Under the pieces are notes generated by a model. It was not told the origin of the DNA, searched no databases, and saw only the letters and a program-made list of their open reading frames with translations. Positions 27,601 to 37,739 of a stretch of 64,000 nt of DNA are shown here, piece after piece (position 1 is the stretch's first letter; every line of letters starts with the position of its first letter). Source of the stretch: Membranipora membranacea. Lineage: Eukaryota; Bryozoa; Gymnolaemata; Cheilostomatida; Membraniporidae. The position numbers and the translations under genes are program-made. Location: the NCBI GenBank assembly GCA_914767715.1, contig OU612067.1, positions 18,049,001 to 18,113,000 of the forward strand, written 5' to 3'.

Positions 27601-28031
27601 TGATAGAGATGTGGTGTTAGAGATGTGGTGTTATGTTTGATGCTCCGCAGTTAAAAAAACCATAAGACGCCTAAAGTGAACCTTTGTGAAGTATTCTAAC
27701 TGAACTTGCTTCTTGCTTATAGAAAGAAGAGACATGTGGAAAATCCTCACCAATAACAAAATCTACTCATAGTGCTTCTACGCTCTCCCCTATTATGAGT
27801 GAGACAGAGTCAGACTCAAGCTCTGTGAACACAAACAGTCGTACGGACACAAACAGTCGTACGAACACAAACATTCGTATAAAAACAAACAGTCGTGCAA
27901 ACACTGCTGAGATCAAACAGAGGAAGATGACTCTGCAGTCCATACAGGAGCAGTACATGAGACTGGAGGAGGCTCGGCTACTACACAACGCTCTCAAACA
28001 TCTTAACACTGCAATAACTGAGAAAGATTGA
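12657..28031 (+). CDS. Uncharacterised SH3-domain protein with two RVxF-type motifs
   Basis: I do not recognise the family. Proposed exons: 12657-12701, 22350-22484, 23834-23988, 24959-25453, 25692-25842, 26084-26163, 26372-26725, 26886-27111, 27388-27438 (weak GTAGGC donor) and 27723-28031. They join in frame to 666 residues. An SH3 domain lies at about residues 42-100: VISDF in place of ALYDY, ELSVRRGEE, a DW tryptophan and YVPLDYCDVV at the end. It is followed by a His/Arg-rich stretch, a Ser-rich acidic region, RVSF at residues 498-501 and KSVRF near 551-555 (both fit the PP1 docking consensus), a short Asn-Ser-Arg-Thr tandem repeat and a C-terminal helix likely to form a coiled coil. A scaffold that brings PP1 to SH3 ligands is inference. 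Exon 27388-27438 is the least certain; leaving it out keeps the frame. Confidence 0.72.
13808..13853. repeat. Perfect 28-bp palindrome with flanking direct repeats
   Basis: 13817-13829 and 13832-13844 are exact inverted copies separated by TT. They are flanked by ATGGGATC on both sides (13809-13816 and 13846-13853), giving direct repeats of 8-9 bp. This is the structure expected of a minimal foldback insertion. Confidence 0.65.
16780..16809 (+). CDS. Possible alternative first coding exon of the SH3 gene
   Basis: ATG followed by ten codons (MDYSDFEDED) and a good GTGAGT donor, ending in phase 0 exactly as exon 12657-12701 does. Either could splice to 22350. It suggests two promoters giving two N-termini, one acidic (MDYSDFEDED) and one MEPNILNPDYHQRFE. 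The exon is very short and there is no transcript evidence, so chance is possible. Confidence 0.35.
18202..18411 (-). CDS. Candidate small ORF antisense to the SH3 intron
   Basis: A 69-codon ATG-to-stop frame. Its second half (NFVNAAQQLLPLLNSELMRL onward) has regular leucine spacing and reads like an amphipathic helix, unlike the neighbouring intron. A second open minus-strand frame follows at 17938-18192, also more balanced in composition than the flanking DNA. No family is recognised. It may be a nested gene, a relic exon or chance. Confidence 0.25.
   Translation of the reverse strand: MTDSNDNCKQANMKGCRVWLWLRTKAPGIREINFVNAAQQLLPLLNSELMRLKDKIIDLIQNVELFPKT
27828..27905 (+). repeat. 18-bp tandem repeat within coding exon
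   Basis: Four diverging copies of ACAAACAGTCGTACGNAC inside the last exon of the SH3 gene encode Asn-Ser-Arg-Thr-x-Thr units. The 18-bp length preserves the frame, so copy number could vary without breaking the protein. Confidence 0.7.
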
Positions 28032-29337
28032 AGCATTCTTTGTAATCACCTAGATGTTTTAAAATGGCTGGAACCAGTTACTTAAATGAGTAATATAAAT
28101 GATGATTTAACTTTGTATAAAGTAATATAATACTGGTGTCTTTTGAGATGGACAAGGCGATTACGATATGATATTAACAGAATACTCATCTAGCGTTTAC
28201 ATGTACGTACTTTGATAAAGGTGCTTGATATCAATAGTATTAATTTTCTGAGCACTTCTGTACCTACCCTGAATTCATGTCTGCTTATACAATCAAACAT
28301 ATGTATTTACCTTATAATTTAATAATATTTTTTGTTTGTATTTCATGCAATAAGATAATCAGACATCACAATCAGATTTTCCAATTTAACACATGCTCTT
28401 CAACCATCCATTTACAGGTTTCGCTCTACACACCGTTGCTTGATAAACGCGGACCTTCCACTATTTTTGATCAATAGATTTTGGTATTTTCATATATAAA
28501 ATGTAAATCATTGAGAAGTTGAAGAAGTTGTTGTTTGGCCAGCCATAAATTGAATTAGGCGGGAGAGCTTGTCAGCCAAATTTTTTTTCAACTTTATTGG
28601 CTGTGTTTATCCAATGAACTCCCTATCATTGGTTTATCATTCCAATGATATTGTCGTATGAAGACTAAAGTAAAATACAATACCGAAACAGGAAATTAAA
28701 TAATTAATTTCTCAATTTAAAAACTCTATCCATTCCAAATTCGTGTATAAAGTCATTGAAAAAAACAACATATAATATCAGCAATCAATGAGTGGGTTAA
28801 TCTTGAGAGTATAGCTAAGTTTGAAACCTTATTCAATTCATCGCAATCTCTACCTTTTTTTATATAAAATATATTTCACAGACAAGAAATTGAAAAATGT
28901 CAATCATCCTATTACATAATGTTGTTGTATTTTTTGTATAATCTGTAATCAAAGCTATCCATGGCAATTGGTGGGCAGTTACTACACTATGGTGATTAAC
29001 AAAACATTCTATGCAATGGTAATTGTAAATCAATAGAAAGGGCTCTTATGTAGATTATAAGATTTACAATTTAATACTAGGTAACTACGACCATTTTTTA
29101 CGTAAAACAAATTTTTGAATAAATCTTTTTCAAACTTATGGTTAAGCAGTGATTGTCATCGTATTTTTATGATATGTGGAATTTTACTACAGCCGGGTAT
29201 TCAAACATAGAAGACCTTCAAACAACAGAAGGGAAAATTTTGTTTGAATAACAGAGGTGGCTATGAGCTCTTTCATCCTGCCATACTATTTTTTTTATTA
29301 GAGCTTTCGTATCAAGTGAGCGTCTTGTCTGTTTGAT

Positions 29338-29526
29338 ATGACTGATAGTTCTATCTGCTCTGCTGTGTTAGCCTGTGATTCTGGAAGAAAGCTAGACCAT
29401 ACAATGATTAACTTTACTCCTCCGCCATCCTACTACGAGGCTACAGATAACGCCAGACCTAAGAATGTTTTCAGTCCAAGCATGGCCTACAGCTTATTAT
29501 ACCATGCGATTTCTTTTAAAATCTGA
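29338..29526 (+). pseudogene. Orphan PPxY-containing ORF, possible decayed exon
   Basis: A 62-codon ORF containing INFTPPPSYYEATDNARPK. This resembles the proline-rich, PPxY-bearing N-terminus of the TMEM272-like gene 1.8 kb downstream (MSAPPPSYDDVVQ). No GT donor follows in a usable place and no membrane segments follow in frame. It may be the remnant of a duplicated first exon. Confidence 0.3.
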
Positions 29527-29718
29527 GTATTTTACAAAATTATTAGAAACCTGAAAAAATGTAGTACCTTATTGCCCTTATACATGAGACATTCGATCTT
29601 GACGATTTATCAAAAAAACTTGGAAGACGTTGATAATTATATGTAAATGTATGTCCTGTTAGAGATAAAGCACAATGTTTTAGTGTCTATGGTAAATATC
29701 ATGTTTCATTGAACCTAG

Positions 29719-29831
29719 TTCGATCCATTTTGCCCGTATTGGAGTTGCCCCTCTACTGACACGCCGAAGGCAAAGAGGCTTCAGCGTGTCAGTAGAGGGG
29801 GGCAAGTCCAATGCGGGCAAAATTAGATCAA
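29719..29831. repeat. Long imperfect hairpin with 9-bp flanking repeats
   Basis: Arms of about 43-45 bp (left 29728-29769, right about 29778-29822) are complementary with a few mismatches and a 2-bp gap, around a loop of about 8 bp. Flanks 29719-29727 (TTCGATCCA) and 29823-29831 (TTAGATCAA) agree at 7 of 9 positions, suggesting an old 9-bp target duplication. Confidence 0.65.
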
Positions 29832-29904
29832 ACGCGATCTAATGCGGGTGAGCATGTACATAATGTCAGTAATCCCCACTCTCTTTAACAACTTGATCAT
29901 CATC

Positions 29905-30112
29905 ATATATGGCAACCACATATATGGCAACCACATATATGGCAACCACATATATGGCAACCACATATATGGCAACCACATATATGGCAACCACATATAT
30001 GGCAACCACATATATGGCAACCACATATATGGCAACCACATATATGGCAACCACATATATGGCAACCACATATATGGCAACCACATATATGGCAACCACA
30101 TATATGGCAACC
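29905..30112 (+). repeat. 15-bp minisatellite, about 14 perfect copies
   Basis: The unit ATATATGGCAACCAC repeats about 13.9 times with no visible substitution. Because 15 is a multiple of three and the unit has no stop codon in several frames, it creates long artificial ORFs on both strands. The homogeneity implies recent expansion or ongoing homogenisation. Confidence 0.95.
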
Positions 30113-30568
30113 TATCATCACAATATATACTTGAAAAAATATACCTGCTCACAAAGAGAGCTTTCCGTTTTATAACAAAGTCCATCGTATTCCATAACAT
30201 CTCATTCTTACCAGAGATTTACACACATCTCTCGGTTTGATTCCTTTTCCTCTCCTTCCTGTTCACTTCTCCAATTTTTCCAAGTTTTACATTTGAAGCT
30301 CGAGATTTCCTTTTGAAAGATTTCATTTCAGAGAATTCACAATCTCTTTGTAGAGGAAGATTTTTTGCGGTATCACAACGACAAATTGCGGTACAACATT
30401 AAACTCGTTACCAACACAGATATGCTTAACAGCTTATCTTGGTAAAGAATCTTACCAATCATTATTACAAGTAAATTTTTTCTCCCTGTCTTTCCTATTT
30501 TTTGGTGTTATTTTTTCTGTCACTGCATGCAAAACATTTTCAAGCATGATTGCAGAATGAATATAAAC

Positions 30569-30587
30569 TTATATATATATATATATT
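30569..30587. repeat. TA microsatellite
   Basis: Simple TA run upstream of the TMEM272-like gene. Confidence 0.9.
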
Positions 30588-31247
30588 ACATCGTCAGTCC
30601 ATAACCTTCTTGAGAATTGAGTTTACCTCATTACAGACCAGTCATCTTTTCAAGAGCGTAGTTCTAGTGTGGTTTTTGCAAGTATTTCTTGTGTGGTTTT
30701 GATTCTTGAATCCTTATTTTCTTCTCAATTTTGAGGCTTTTAGTTTTAGACCGTAAAATTGGAAACGTGCTAAAAGCTTTTTTTATAAATGAACTATTTT
30801 AACCAGAGCACCCAGCCCTTTTAGTTACAAATGTTGTCAACATTTTTGTATTATTGTTGTTCCGATAAATGATAAATTATGGAAGAAATAAAAATGATAA
30901 CATATTTAACATCTATTATAACACTACATTTATACAATAACATAATATGTGACTATATTTAGTCGCTGCTGAATATGATTGGATCAAACAATGAATGATC
31001 AAAGTTAATCAATAGCGTAACTATGTACACAAATCAGTACAATAAGCTGCGATCAGTATGTTATCCATGCTTGCGTGACTGCTGACTGAAATTCAATGGC
31101 ACCAATTCATATAAGACCCATAGTTATTACCATATCCATGTGCTTTATATACCAACTAATATTTTGGTATGAGAACTCAAGTTGTTTTGACAGTGTGTTG
31201 TAAATGTGCACACTACTAACTGCACAGATGTAGGGAGCATAACAAAA

Positions 31248-34200
31248 ATGAGTGCACCACCTCCATCATATGACGATGTTGTTCAAGGCAATAGAAGGCC
31301 TCAAACTCTCACTGCTAGAATCAGCCAGCTTATTCCAGGTTGGTTTCATCTGACAGTTTTATGACATAGCCGGTAACATGGTGACAAGTGACATCTCTGC
31401 ACATGACATGAGGGTTCTTCCGATTATTCAGATTGATAATTGCAGACGACGGAGTATGTATCCTTTCTGCGGGATAAATAGGAGCAGACTGTGTGTGGTC
31501 TAAGTGTCATATATTAGTATGGGGCATGTGCATTGAATTCCATATCTGGAATAGCATCATTAGCTTTCTTTTGCAAAACAAAGGGCTTGCAAAAATAGCC
31601 AGTCCCTAGTAGCAATCTAGAAATGCCCTAGTCATCGACACTGTAGGGGTATAATTACTGTTAGCAATTTTGTAAACAAGACAATTTCTCAGGCTTATTA
31701 TTCATGCTACTAGGGACAGCCAATCAGATAACAGTCAGATGGGTCCCTGTGTTTAGTGTCCTAACCGTATAACGCAATGATACTTTTTCCATTCTAAGAG
31801 AAGAATCTAATTCAGTGGGCATGTGGCATGGGAGACTGTGTGTGGTCTAAGTTTCATATATCAGTATATGGCATGTGGCAGATCAGGCTTGTGATTAAAC
31901 TGTCTTCTGGCTAAGATTTGTTGACGATCCACTCAAGGGAAGATAAGCGTTTTGTTTCCAATCTAGTAGTAGCTAGACAGTGGGTGATGGGGCAATAATC
32001 TGGCCTCTGGGTTTAAAATGTTAGGTGTTGGAACAGCCTAGTAGTCTGGGTGGTAGTTAGATTGCGGGAATTATGCACAATATGCAGCTTGCTGGAATCC
32101 TTGCCAATACAGCTTTTATTTATAGAGGCCTCATGCCCCCACAGTTCTTGTTCTCTGGCCTTGATTCTTGCCTTTTTTGCTGTCTAGGACCACTACTTTA
32201 TGGTTTTGTACTCAGCTTTGTTTAAACATCAGAAATTGTGTTCTTTAAACAGAGACCTCATCTCTTGATGGGCTGACCTGGACACTTTATTGTACACAGT
32301 CCAAAGTATGGATAGTCTAAGATATAACTATTACCTTGCTCTTTTCAGCTCCCCCATCTTATGCGTCACTGTTTGGTCGAAACGCCACAGCACCTTCAGC
32401 TCCTCCGGAGGAACCTCAGCCACCACTTCCTTATCCTCAACCAAACACCATACCTGCTCCACTTCCTAATACTCGGCCTGATACCACACCTACACCAGTT
32501 TCACTAGAAGAAGGAACTCCATCCACTTCAGAACCAGGGCAAAGACAAGGAATACCAGATGATACCACAGCTACTGTCTCCTGTAGTAGCTGTAAAAAAT
32601 ATACCGCAGAAGATATTTGTAAAAAATTTTGTAAGTAAATCCATCAAATTGTTCAAAGAGCATAGTCTTTGATTTGTACTTTGCACATGTTATTTTAATT
32701 GCTGCCAATTGCTAGTTATGATGTAGTTTCAAACATTTTTGTGCTTTCTTTCAGATACCTTTTTTTTTGGAGCAGCTGTCTTCTTATCGATTCCAACTGG
32801 CATTTCATTGATAATCATTGGTAAGTGTGTGTAACCTCTCTTCGTTTATTCCTTTGGTTTCCATCTCGACATGTACACATGATCAGAGCTGAGGTAACCT
32901 GCTGTGAGGCTTGGCCAGTTCTCTCTGACTTCCTATGATTGGGTCCGTTGGGTACTTCCTGGGCCACAAATCTTTGCATCAATGTTTATTGATCATACCT
33001 GCCCAGATACTTAACGCAAACCAGTCAGTCAGTGCCAGTCCCTCATAATTATGTTAATCTTCTGTGACCCTGATATTTTTAAAGCTAAATCACCCCAGTG
33101 CAGCCAGCTGGCAAAGTACACAGCTATTATGTGTGTGATGTTAGTCTTAACTTGACTGAAGAAGCTCTTACCTTTTCACAGCTCAGACAGATGAACCTTA
33201 TGATGAGGGTACTTTTACAACTACAGCGTTATCGGTACCTACTACCCCGTATCCAGACTATGACTTATCCACCATCGAGTATGGAGCCGATCCTCGCTGT
33301 CCTGCATCCAGGAATCTCCTCGTTTATATGACAGTATCTGGAGCTTTAGCGTTGATAGTTTGTGTTTTGTTTATTGCAAGCGCTTGTAGTAAGGAGCAGA
33401 AGGAAAAAAAAGGTCAAGGATTAATTTTCGTACCAATATTGGCAATGGTTGGAATATATTTTGCAGGTAAGCAAACATGTTTTACACTGCAACTGATCCT
33501 TTTACCATTGACATTTGATTCAAATTCTTTGGATTTGGCATCATGATATTCACTGCTGGGGATTTTTTTTACCAGACTAGACAATTTGTTTGCTCACAAC
33601 GAATATTAAGGAAGGCAATGTGAGGACAACTACTGTCAATACTCCAAAGAGATTGTTCATTGTTTGATGTAGACAAATGTTTTCTTGAATATAAGCTATC
33701 TATGGACAGGTTGTGTGACCATATTTCAATTATGGATTAACCGCCCGAATGGCTGCTCACCCTGGGATGAGTTTGGATGTCCGAGGTGGTACTGTGGTAA
33801 CAGACTGATGTCATACGCTCTGATATTCTACTCTGGGTCACTAGTACTACTCTCTCCTTTATGGCTCCTCATAGTGGGCGGCATCTTATATTTCATCTTC
33901 AAAGCCCTGGTGAGTTAGTTACTTTGGACAATCAATTAGTGATCATTTGCAGTCGCCGGATGTCCGCTTGGCATTCCGTGATTGCCAAATAGGCATGCAG
34001 TTGGCACTCAGACAACCGCTGGATGTCAAATGGGCATCCAGCCGCATAAGAGACATCCTGGCACGAATTTGACTGAGGGGGATGGGTTCGTGATAGAAAC
34101 GGATTAGTAGTAGACATTCATTTTCAAGGCAACAAAAAATAGCCATCCGGATTGGTTCAAAAACCTGTCCGGATTGGTTAAAAAACCAGTTTGAATTTGA

Positions 34201-34858
34201 ATTTTGGCGATATTTGTCAAATGGCCATCTGGACAAGTTTGTAATACAGATGACTGCTGCAAGATTTGCAGTCGGATGGCTTTGTGATGGTCACACTTTG
34301 AAATTGATACCAGGTGAAACAGATGGCCAGTTAGCAGTGCTGGATGGGTATTTTTCATAAGCAGAGATGTAAAGTGGATGGCCATATACCGGACACATCT
34401 TTACCACAAAATCATTTCATGCTTTGTTATGTATTTGGCGATTTCTAAAAAATTGGACGGAGGAAGTAAATCCACATATTACTTGTTGCAGGAATACCAG
34501 GTCATCTGTTTATGGCCCGCAATAGATCCAAGTATATTTTGGCCTGAATTCACAGTCTTCTGCTCCCATTAATAAACCTCTTATCGTCAATCAGTCAAGG
34601 TGCTACTGAAAATACAGGGCAAGGCAAACAGGATGAAAGTTCCAACAACCAGAGTCTGAATGCATCAAGATTTGGCCACATTTGGCAACATTATGTGTCT
34701 GGTTTCTGCCAGGATTTCTGAGGTCTGATTTAAGTGGAATATGCTGTCGTCGGAACAAATTCATCACTTTACTAGTTAAGAAAACAAATAAATAATTGTT
34801 ACCATACAGTTGCTAAACTTTTCTTTTACAGTGCCAAAAGAACTGTCCATCTAGCTGA
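31248..34858 (+). CDS. TMEM272-like four-pass membrane protein with PPxY motifs
   Basis: Exons 31248-31338, 32349-32630, 32755-32820, 33182-33466, 33710-33909 and 34832-34858 join in frame to 316 residues. The N-terminus is cytosolic-looking and proline-rich, with PPPSYDD near residue 4 and APPSYASLFGR near residue 31; the latter matches the PPSYESLFG-type motif of TMEM272-like proteins and both are PPxY sites for Nedd4-type WW domains. Four hydrophobic segments follow: YTFFFGAAVF onward, LVYMTVSGALALIVC, LIFVPILAMVGIYFAG and SYALIFYSGSLVLLS onward. The last exon adds only CQKNCPSS. The family function is not established; ubiquitin-ligase recruitment is inferred from PPxY. AATAAA lies at 35064. 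Confidence 0.82.
31486..31876. repeat. Pair of direct repeats and a short inverted repeat in TMEM272-like intron 1
   Basis: Two copies of a segment of about 35 bp beginning AGACTGTGTGTGGTCTAAGT occur at 31486 and 31833, with few differences. Between them GTCCCTAGTAGCA is inverted at 31602-31614 and 31705-31717. This may be a small repeated element; its boundaries are not clear. Confidence 0.45.
34146..34189 (+). repeat. 22-bp tandem duplication
   Basis: Two adjacent copies of TCCGGATTGGTT followed by an A-rich AAAAACC tail, in the last intron of the TMEM272-like gene. The surrounding 33950-34390 is rich in short inverted motifs (TTGGCA/TGCCAA, GGATGGCC) and may be an old repeat. Confidence 0.5.
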
Positions 34859-35215
34859 GATCAAGGTACTAGCAGCAACAGTCAGTGCATGCATTCAACT
34901 CATCGGTGCATTTGTCTTCCTTCGCATTTGCTGAGACTAAATGTGAGTGCTATGGTATTAAACTCCAGTTTCTATTACAGACTAACAAACATTCAGGAGA
35001 AATTTGTACATATTCACTCAGTTTTTACTTTTATTATTTATATCAGTCTTCTGAAATATATTAAATAAAACAAAATCCATAATGCTTTATTGTGATCTTG
35101 CACATCTGACACATTATTTCATCTCGAGATAATAAGCCACAGAAAAACAATGCAATTTGAGTTTGAGAGCTGCAAACTGTAGCCAGGTTATCAGCAAAGA
35201 GCTGGTTTTTATATA

Positions 35216-35236
35216 AATATATATATATATATATAT
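35216..35236. repeat. TA microsatellite
   Basis: Simple TA run just after the TMEM272-like polyadenylation signal. Confidence 0.9.
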
Positions 35237-35632
35237 TAACAAGTCTCGGTCTTGAGCTTCAGCATTGCAGCACAGGAACCATCAGTTTGGCCATCGGCTT
35301 CAGAGTGCATATTTGAGGCGGCAAGATAAGCTAGATTCTTGTAGGAATGGTTCAGTCTTTGCTAGCATTCAATTTATTTAATGAAAACACAGTTGTGCCC
35401 AGGATTTCCAAATACTTCATATGAGCTAAGAACTTGATCTTATAGACCTGGCGATGAACCAAAGGGGGCACGCTAGATTGTTTCATTGTAATTTATTAAT
35501 TGTAGCACATGTTAAATATATAGGTACCAAAAAAGTTAACAAGAAAAGTTCAATCTGCTTAATCCAAAGGAACAGAATAAATCTCGATCTCATTTCATAA
35601 TTCCATGAGATCTTTCTCCAAACCATTTATAG

Positions 35633-35779
35633 ATGCTTGCATAGTTTAAGCGCTTAAATTGTGTTGTGATAGCTGGTAGTAGCATTTCATTATCAACCAC
35701 TTTTCCAACAAGTGGTTGATAATGAGGTGCTACCACCAGCTATCCCGACACAGATTTAGCGCTTAAAATAATGCTCGCT
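35633..35779. repeat. Long hairpin with near-9-bp flanking repeats
   Basis: Arms 35645-35702 and 35710-35767, 58 bp each and about 85% complementary, around a 7-base loop. ATGCTTGCA (35633-35641) and ATGCTCGCT (35771-35779) flank it and agree at 7 of 9 positions. Besides a foldback insertion, a mismatched hairpin of this size could also be a microRNA-type precursor. Confidence 0.65.
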
Positions 35780-36293
35780 AGATGCAGCTTGGATCATAGA
35801 AATTATCTCGTAGAGATATAAACCTCTGTTTAATCTGTTGGGAGTCCTTATATCATAATCACTAGTACAGTCATAATTGAGATGAAGAACCGGATTGTCA
35901 GTAGAGAGTTAACCGCAAACACTGGTTGCAGCAAGTTGTTCCAAACTCCCTGCAGCAATGAATTTGATGGTCACTAATTTGTCAACTTAGAGGTCAGGAC
36001 TGGACAACTCCAAGAACATAAAAATTGGGTTTTTCTACCCTTGGTTTTTCCAAAAGAGGACGCCATATTTGTGTGTTGTTATTCTGTTTCTGATTGGATA
36101 ATACTTTGTAATGAGCCTTTTAATTTGACAATCATTGCTATATTTTAGCAAAGGAGTAATTTTGTACAAACCACATTTTCAGTTGGTGTTCATTCAACGA
36201 AGCAAAGAGTAAACTTTTGCACCTTGAACAAAGAGAGCGATCAGACAGTTCTCTTTAATAAGTGTGAGGAATCCTAACAGAGAAATACCTGAA

Positions 36294-37739
36294 ATGACTG
36301 AAGAAGTGGAACAGGTGATTAAAACGAGCTTCAGGACCTTTTTTTACTATCTATGCTTTTAACTTTCAGTTCACCAACCAAATACCAATAAACTGAAGAG
36401 GGAGTTCAAATCAACCATTGATTGATGAGTTCACCCTACCTGCCTGTAACTACTACTACTCAAACTAGTATTTGACAATTATGATGATGATAAGTGAAAG
36501 TCATTTTATTGATATGACTGCTGCTTTTCTGTGGGCTTTGGTTGAGTTTAGAAATGGTTAAAAGTTAAGAATTAGAGATATTGCCATTTATTTGCCCATT
36601 GTATGTATCTGTAAAACAAAGTCTTAGTATACTTACTCTTAGTAAGTAAGTTAGAGTAAGTAAGCAACTGAACTAACTTCTTTTCTTGGTGATTATGTAG
36701 TAATGATGATACTTATCTGCAATCCGCAAAGCCTAGGTATGTGTATCTCTGGCTGTACTCTACTTCTAGTGTCCAGGAGGAGGGCTAGTCTTCAACATTA
36801 CTAATTACATAAATTGCATTAGTCAGATAATGAGAATTTATGTTCTGGGGTGTAGGAAAGAATTCATCGATGAAAAATGTATTATCTTGACTTGCATTTA
36901 TCTGTGGTATGCTTCGATTGTGTGGAATATTGCATAATAAGGTGTTTTACTTACCAGGTTACCGTAGCGACTGTGGAGGAGCCGTTAGATTTGGTGAGAT
37001 TGAGCTTGGATGAGAAGATTTACGTTAAGATGAGAAATGACCGAGAGCTCAGAGGACGTTTACATGTGAGCATACCGAGGCATTCTGAGTTGCTCTGTTC
37101 TTGTGCAGAATAGGAACAGCCCGAGAAACTCTTATGTAATAAGTGGTTTTATCATGTCATCATTTTCAAGGCAAGATAGTTCTCTTAGAATTGATAACCT
37201 TCTTATTATTTTTTTGTAAGGCTTATGATCAACATCTGAATATGATACTTGGTGATGCGGAGGAGACTGTTACCACAGTGGAGATAGATGATGAGACATA
37301 TGAAGAGATATATAAAGTGAGTTATCCCCGTCTCTCTGTTATCCAACAACTATCCACAAACATCTGAGCCTAGGAGAGATGAACCTAGTACATAATGTGT
37401 TTATACTGGACAATTGATATGTGGCCAATGTTTATCAAATCAAGTAAAATCTTAATCATTCAGTTACCAGTTTGTAGTCTACACATAAAACATTTTGTAT
37501 TTCCAAAGAAAACACTCTTGAATATTTGCTCATCCACCTTGTTGTAACAGCCAAGTAGTTTGTTTGAATTGTTTGAAGGATAAATAATACCTTCACCCAT
37601 CCTGTGAAATCTTCAACAATGATTTATGATTCCATATCTGATAATGTTGTAGAGCACCAAGAGGACCATACCAATGCTGTTTGTACGAGGAGATGGTGTT
37701 ATACTGGTATCTCCACCCATGAGAGCCAATGTGGGATGA
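36294..37739 (+). CDS. LSM3: U6 snRNA-associated Sm-like protein LSm3
   Basis: Sm-fold subunit of the LSm2-8 ring (U6 snRNA, splicing) and the LSm1-7 ring (mRNA decay). Exons 36294-36314, 36958-37065, 37221-37316 and 37653-37739 give 103 residues, against 102 in human. Near-identical segments are [60 protein letters not shown] and [20 protein letters not shown], covering Sm1 and Sm2. The first exon codes only seven residues, MTEEVEQ, and was chosen because it is in frame with a GT donor and lacks an alternative. AATAAA lies at 37924. Confidence 0.96.

Larger units (their letters stand above)
28032..31247. other. Intergenic region between the SH3 and TMEM272-like genes
   Basis: AT-rich. It contains the orphan PPxY ORF at 29338, a long hairpin at 29728-29822, the minisatellite at 29905-30112 and an AT microsatellite at 30569-30587. 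I see no other gene-like feature. Confidence 0.55.
34859..36293. other. Intergenic region between TMEM272-like gene and LSM3
   Basis: Contains the TMEM272-like 3' UTR (AATAAA at 35064), an AT microsatellite at about 35216-35236 and the hairpin at 35645-35767. The LSM3 promoter should lie just before 36294. No other gene is seen. Confidence 0.5.

Noticed and set aside
29905-30112. CRISPR-like regular array
   Set aside because: Pure head-to-tail 15-bp tandem copies with no spacers, in a eukaryotic genome.
29823-30240. Overlapping ORFs on both strands with MATTY, YGNHI or ICGCH repeats
   Set aside because: They are produced by a stop-free 15-bp minisatellite; no flanking coding signal or splice sites support a protein.
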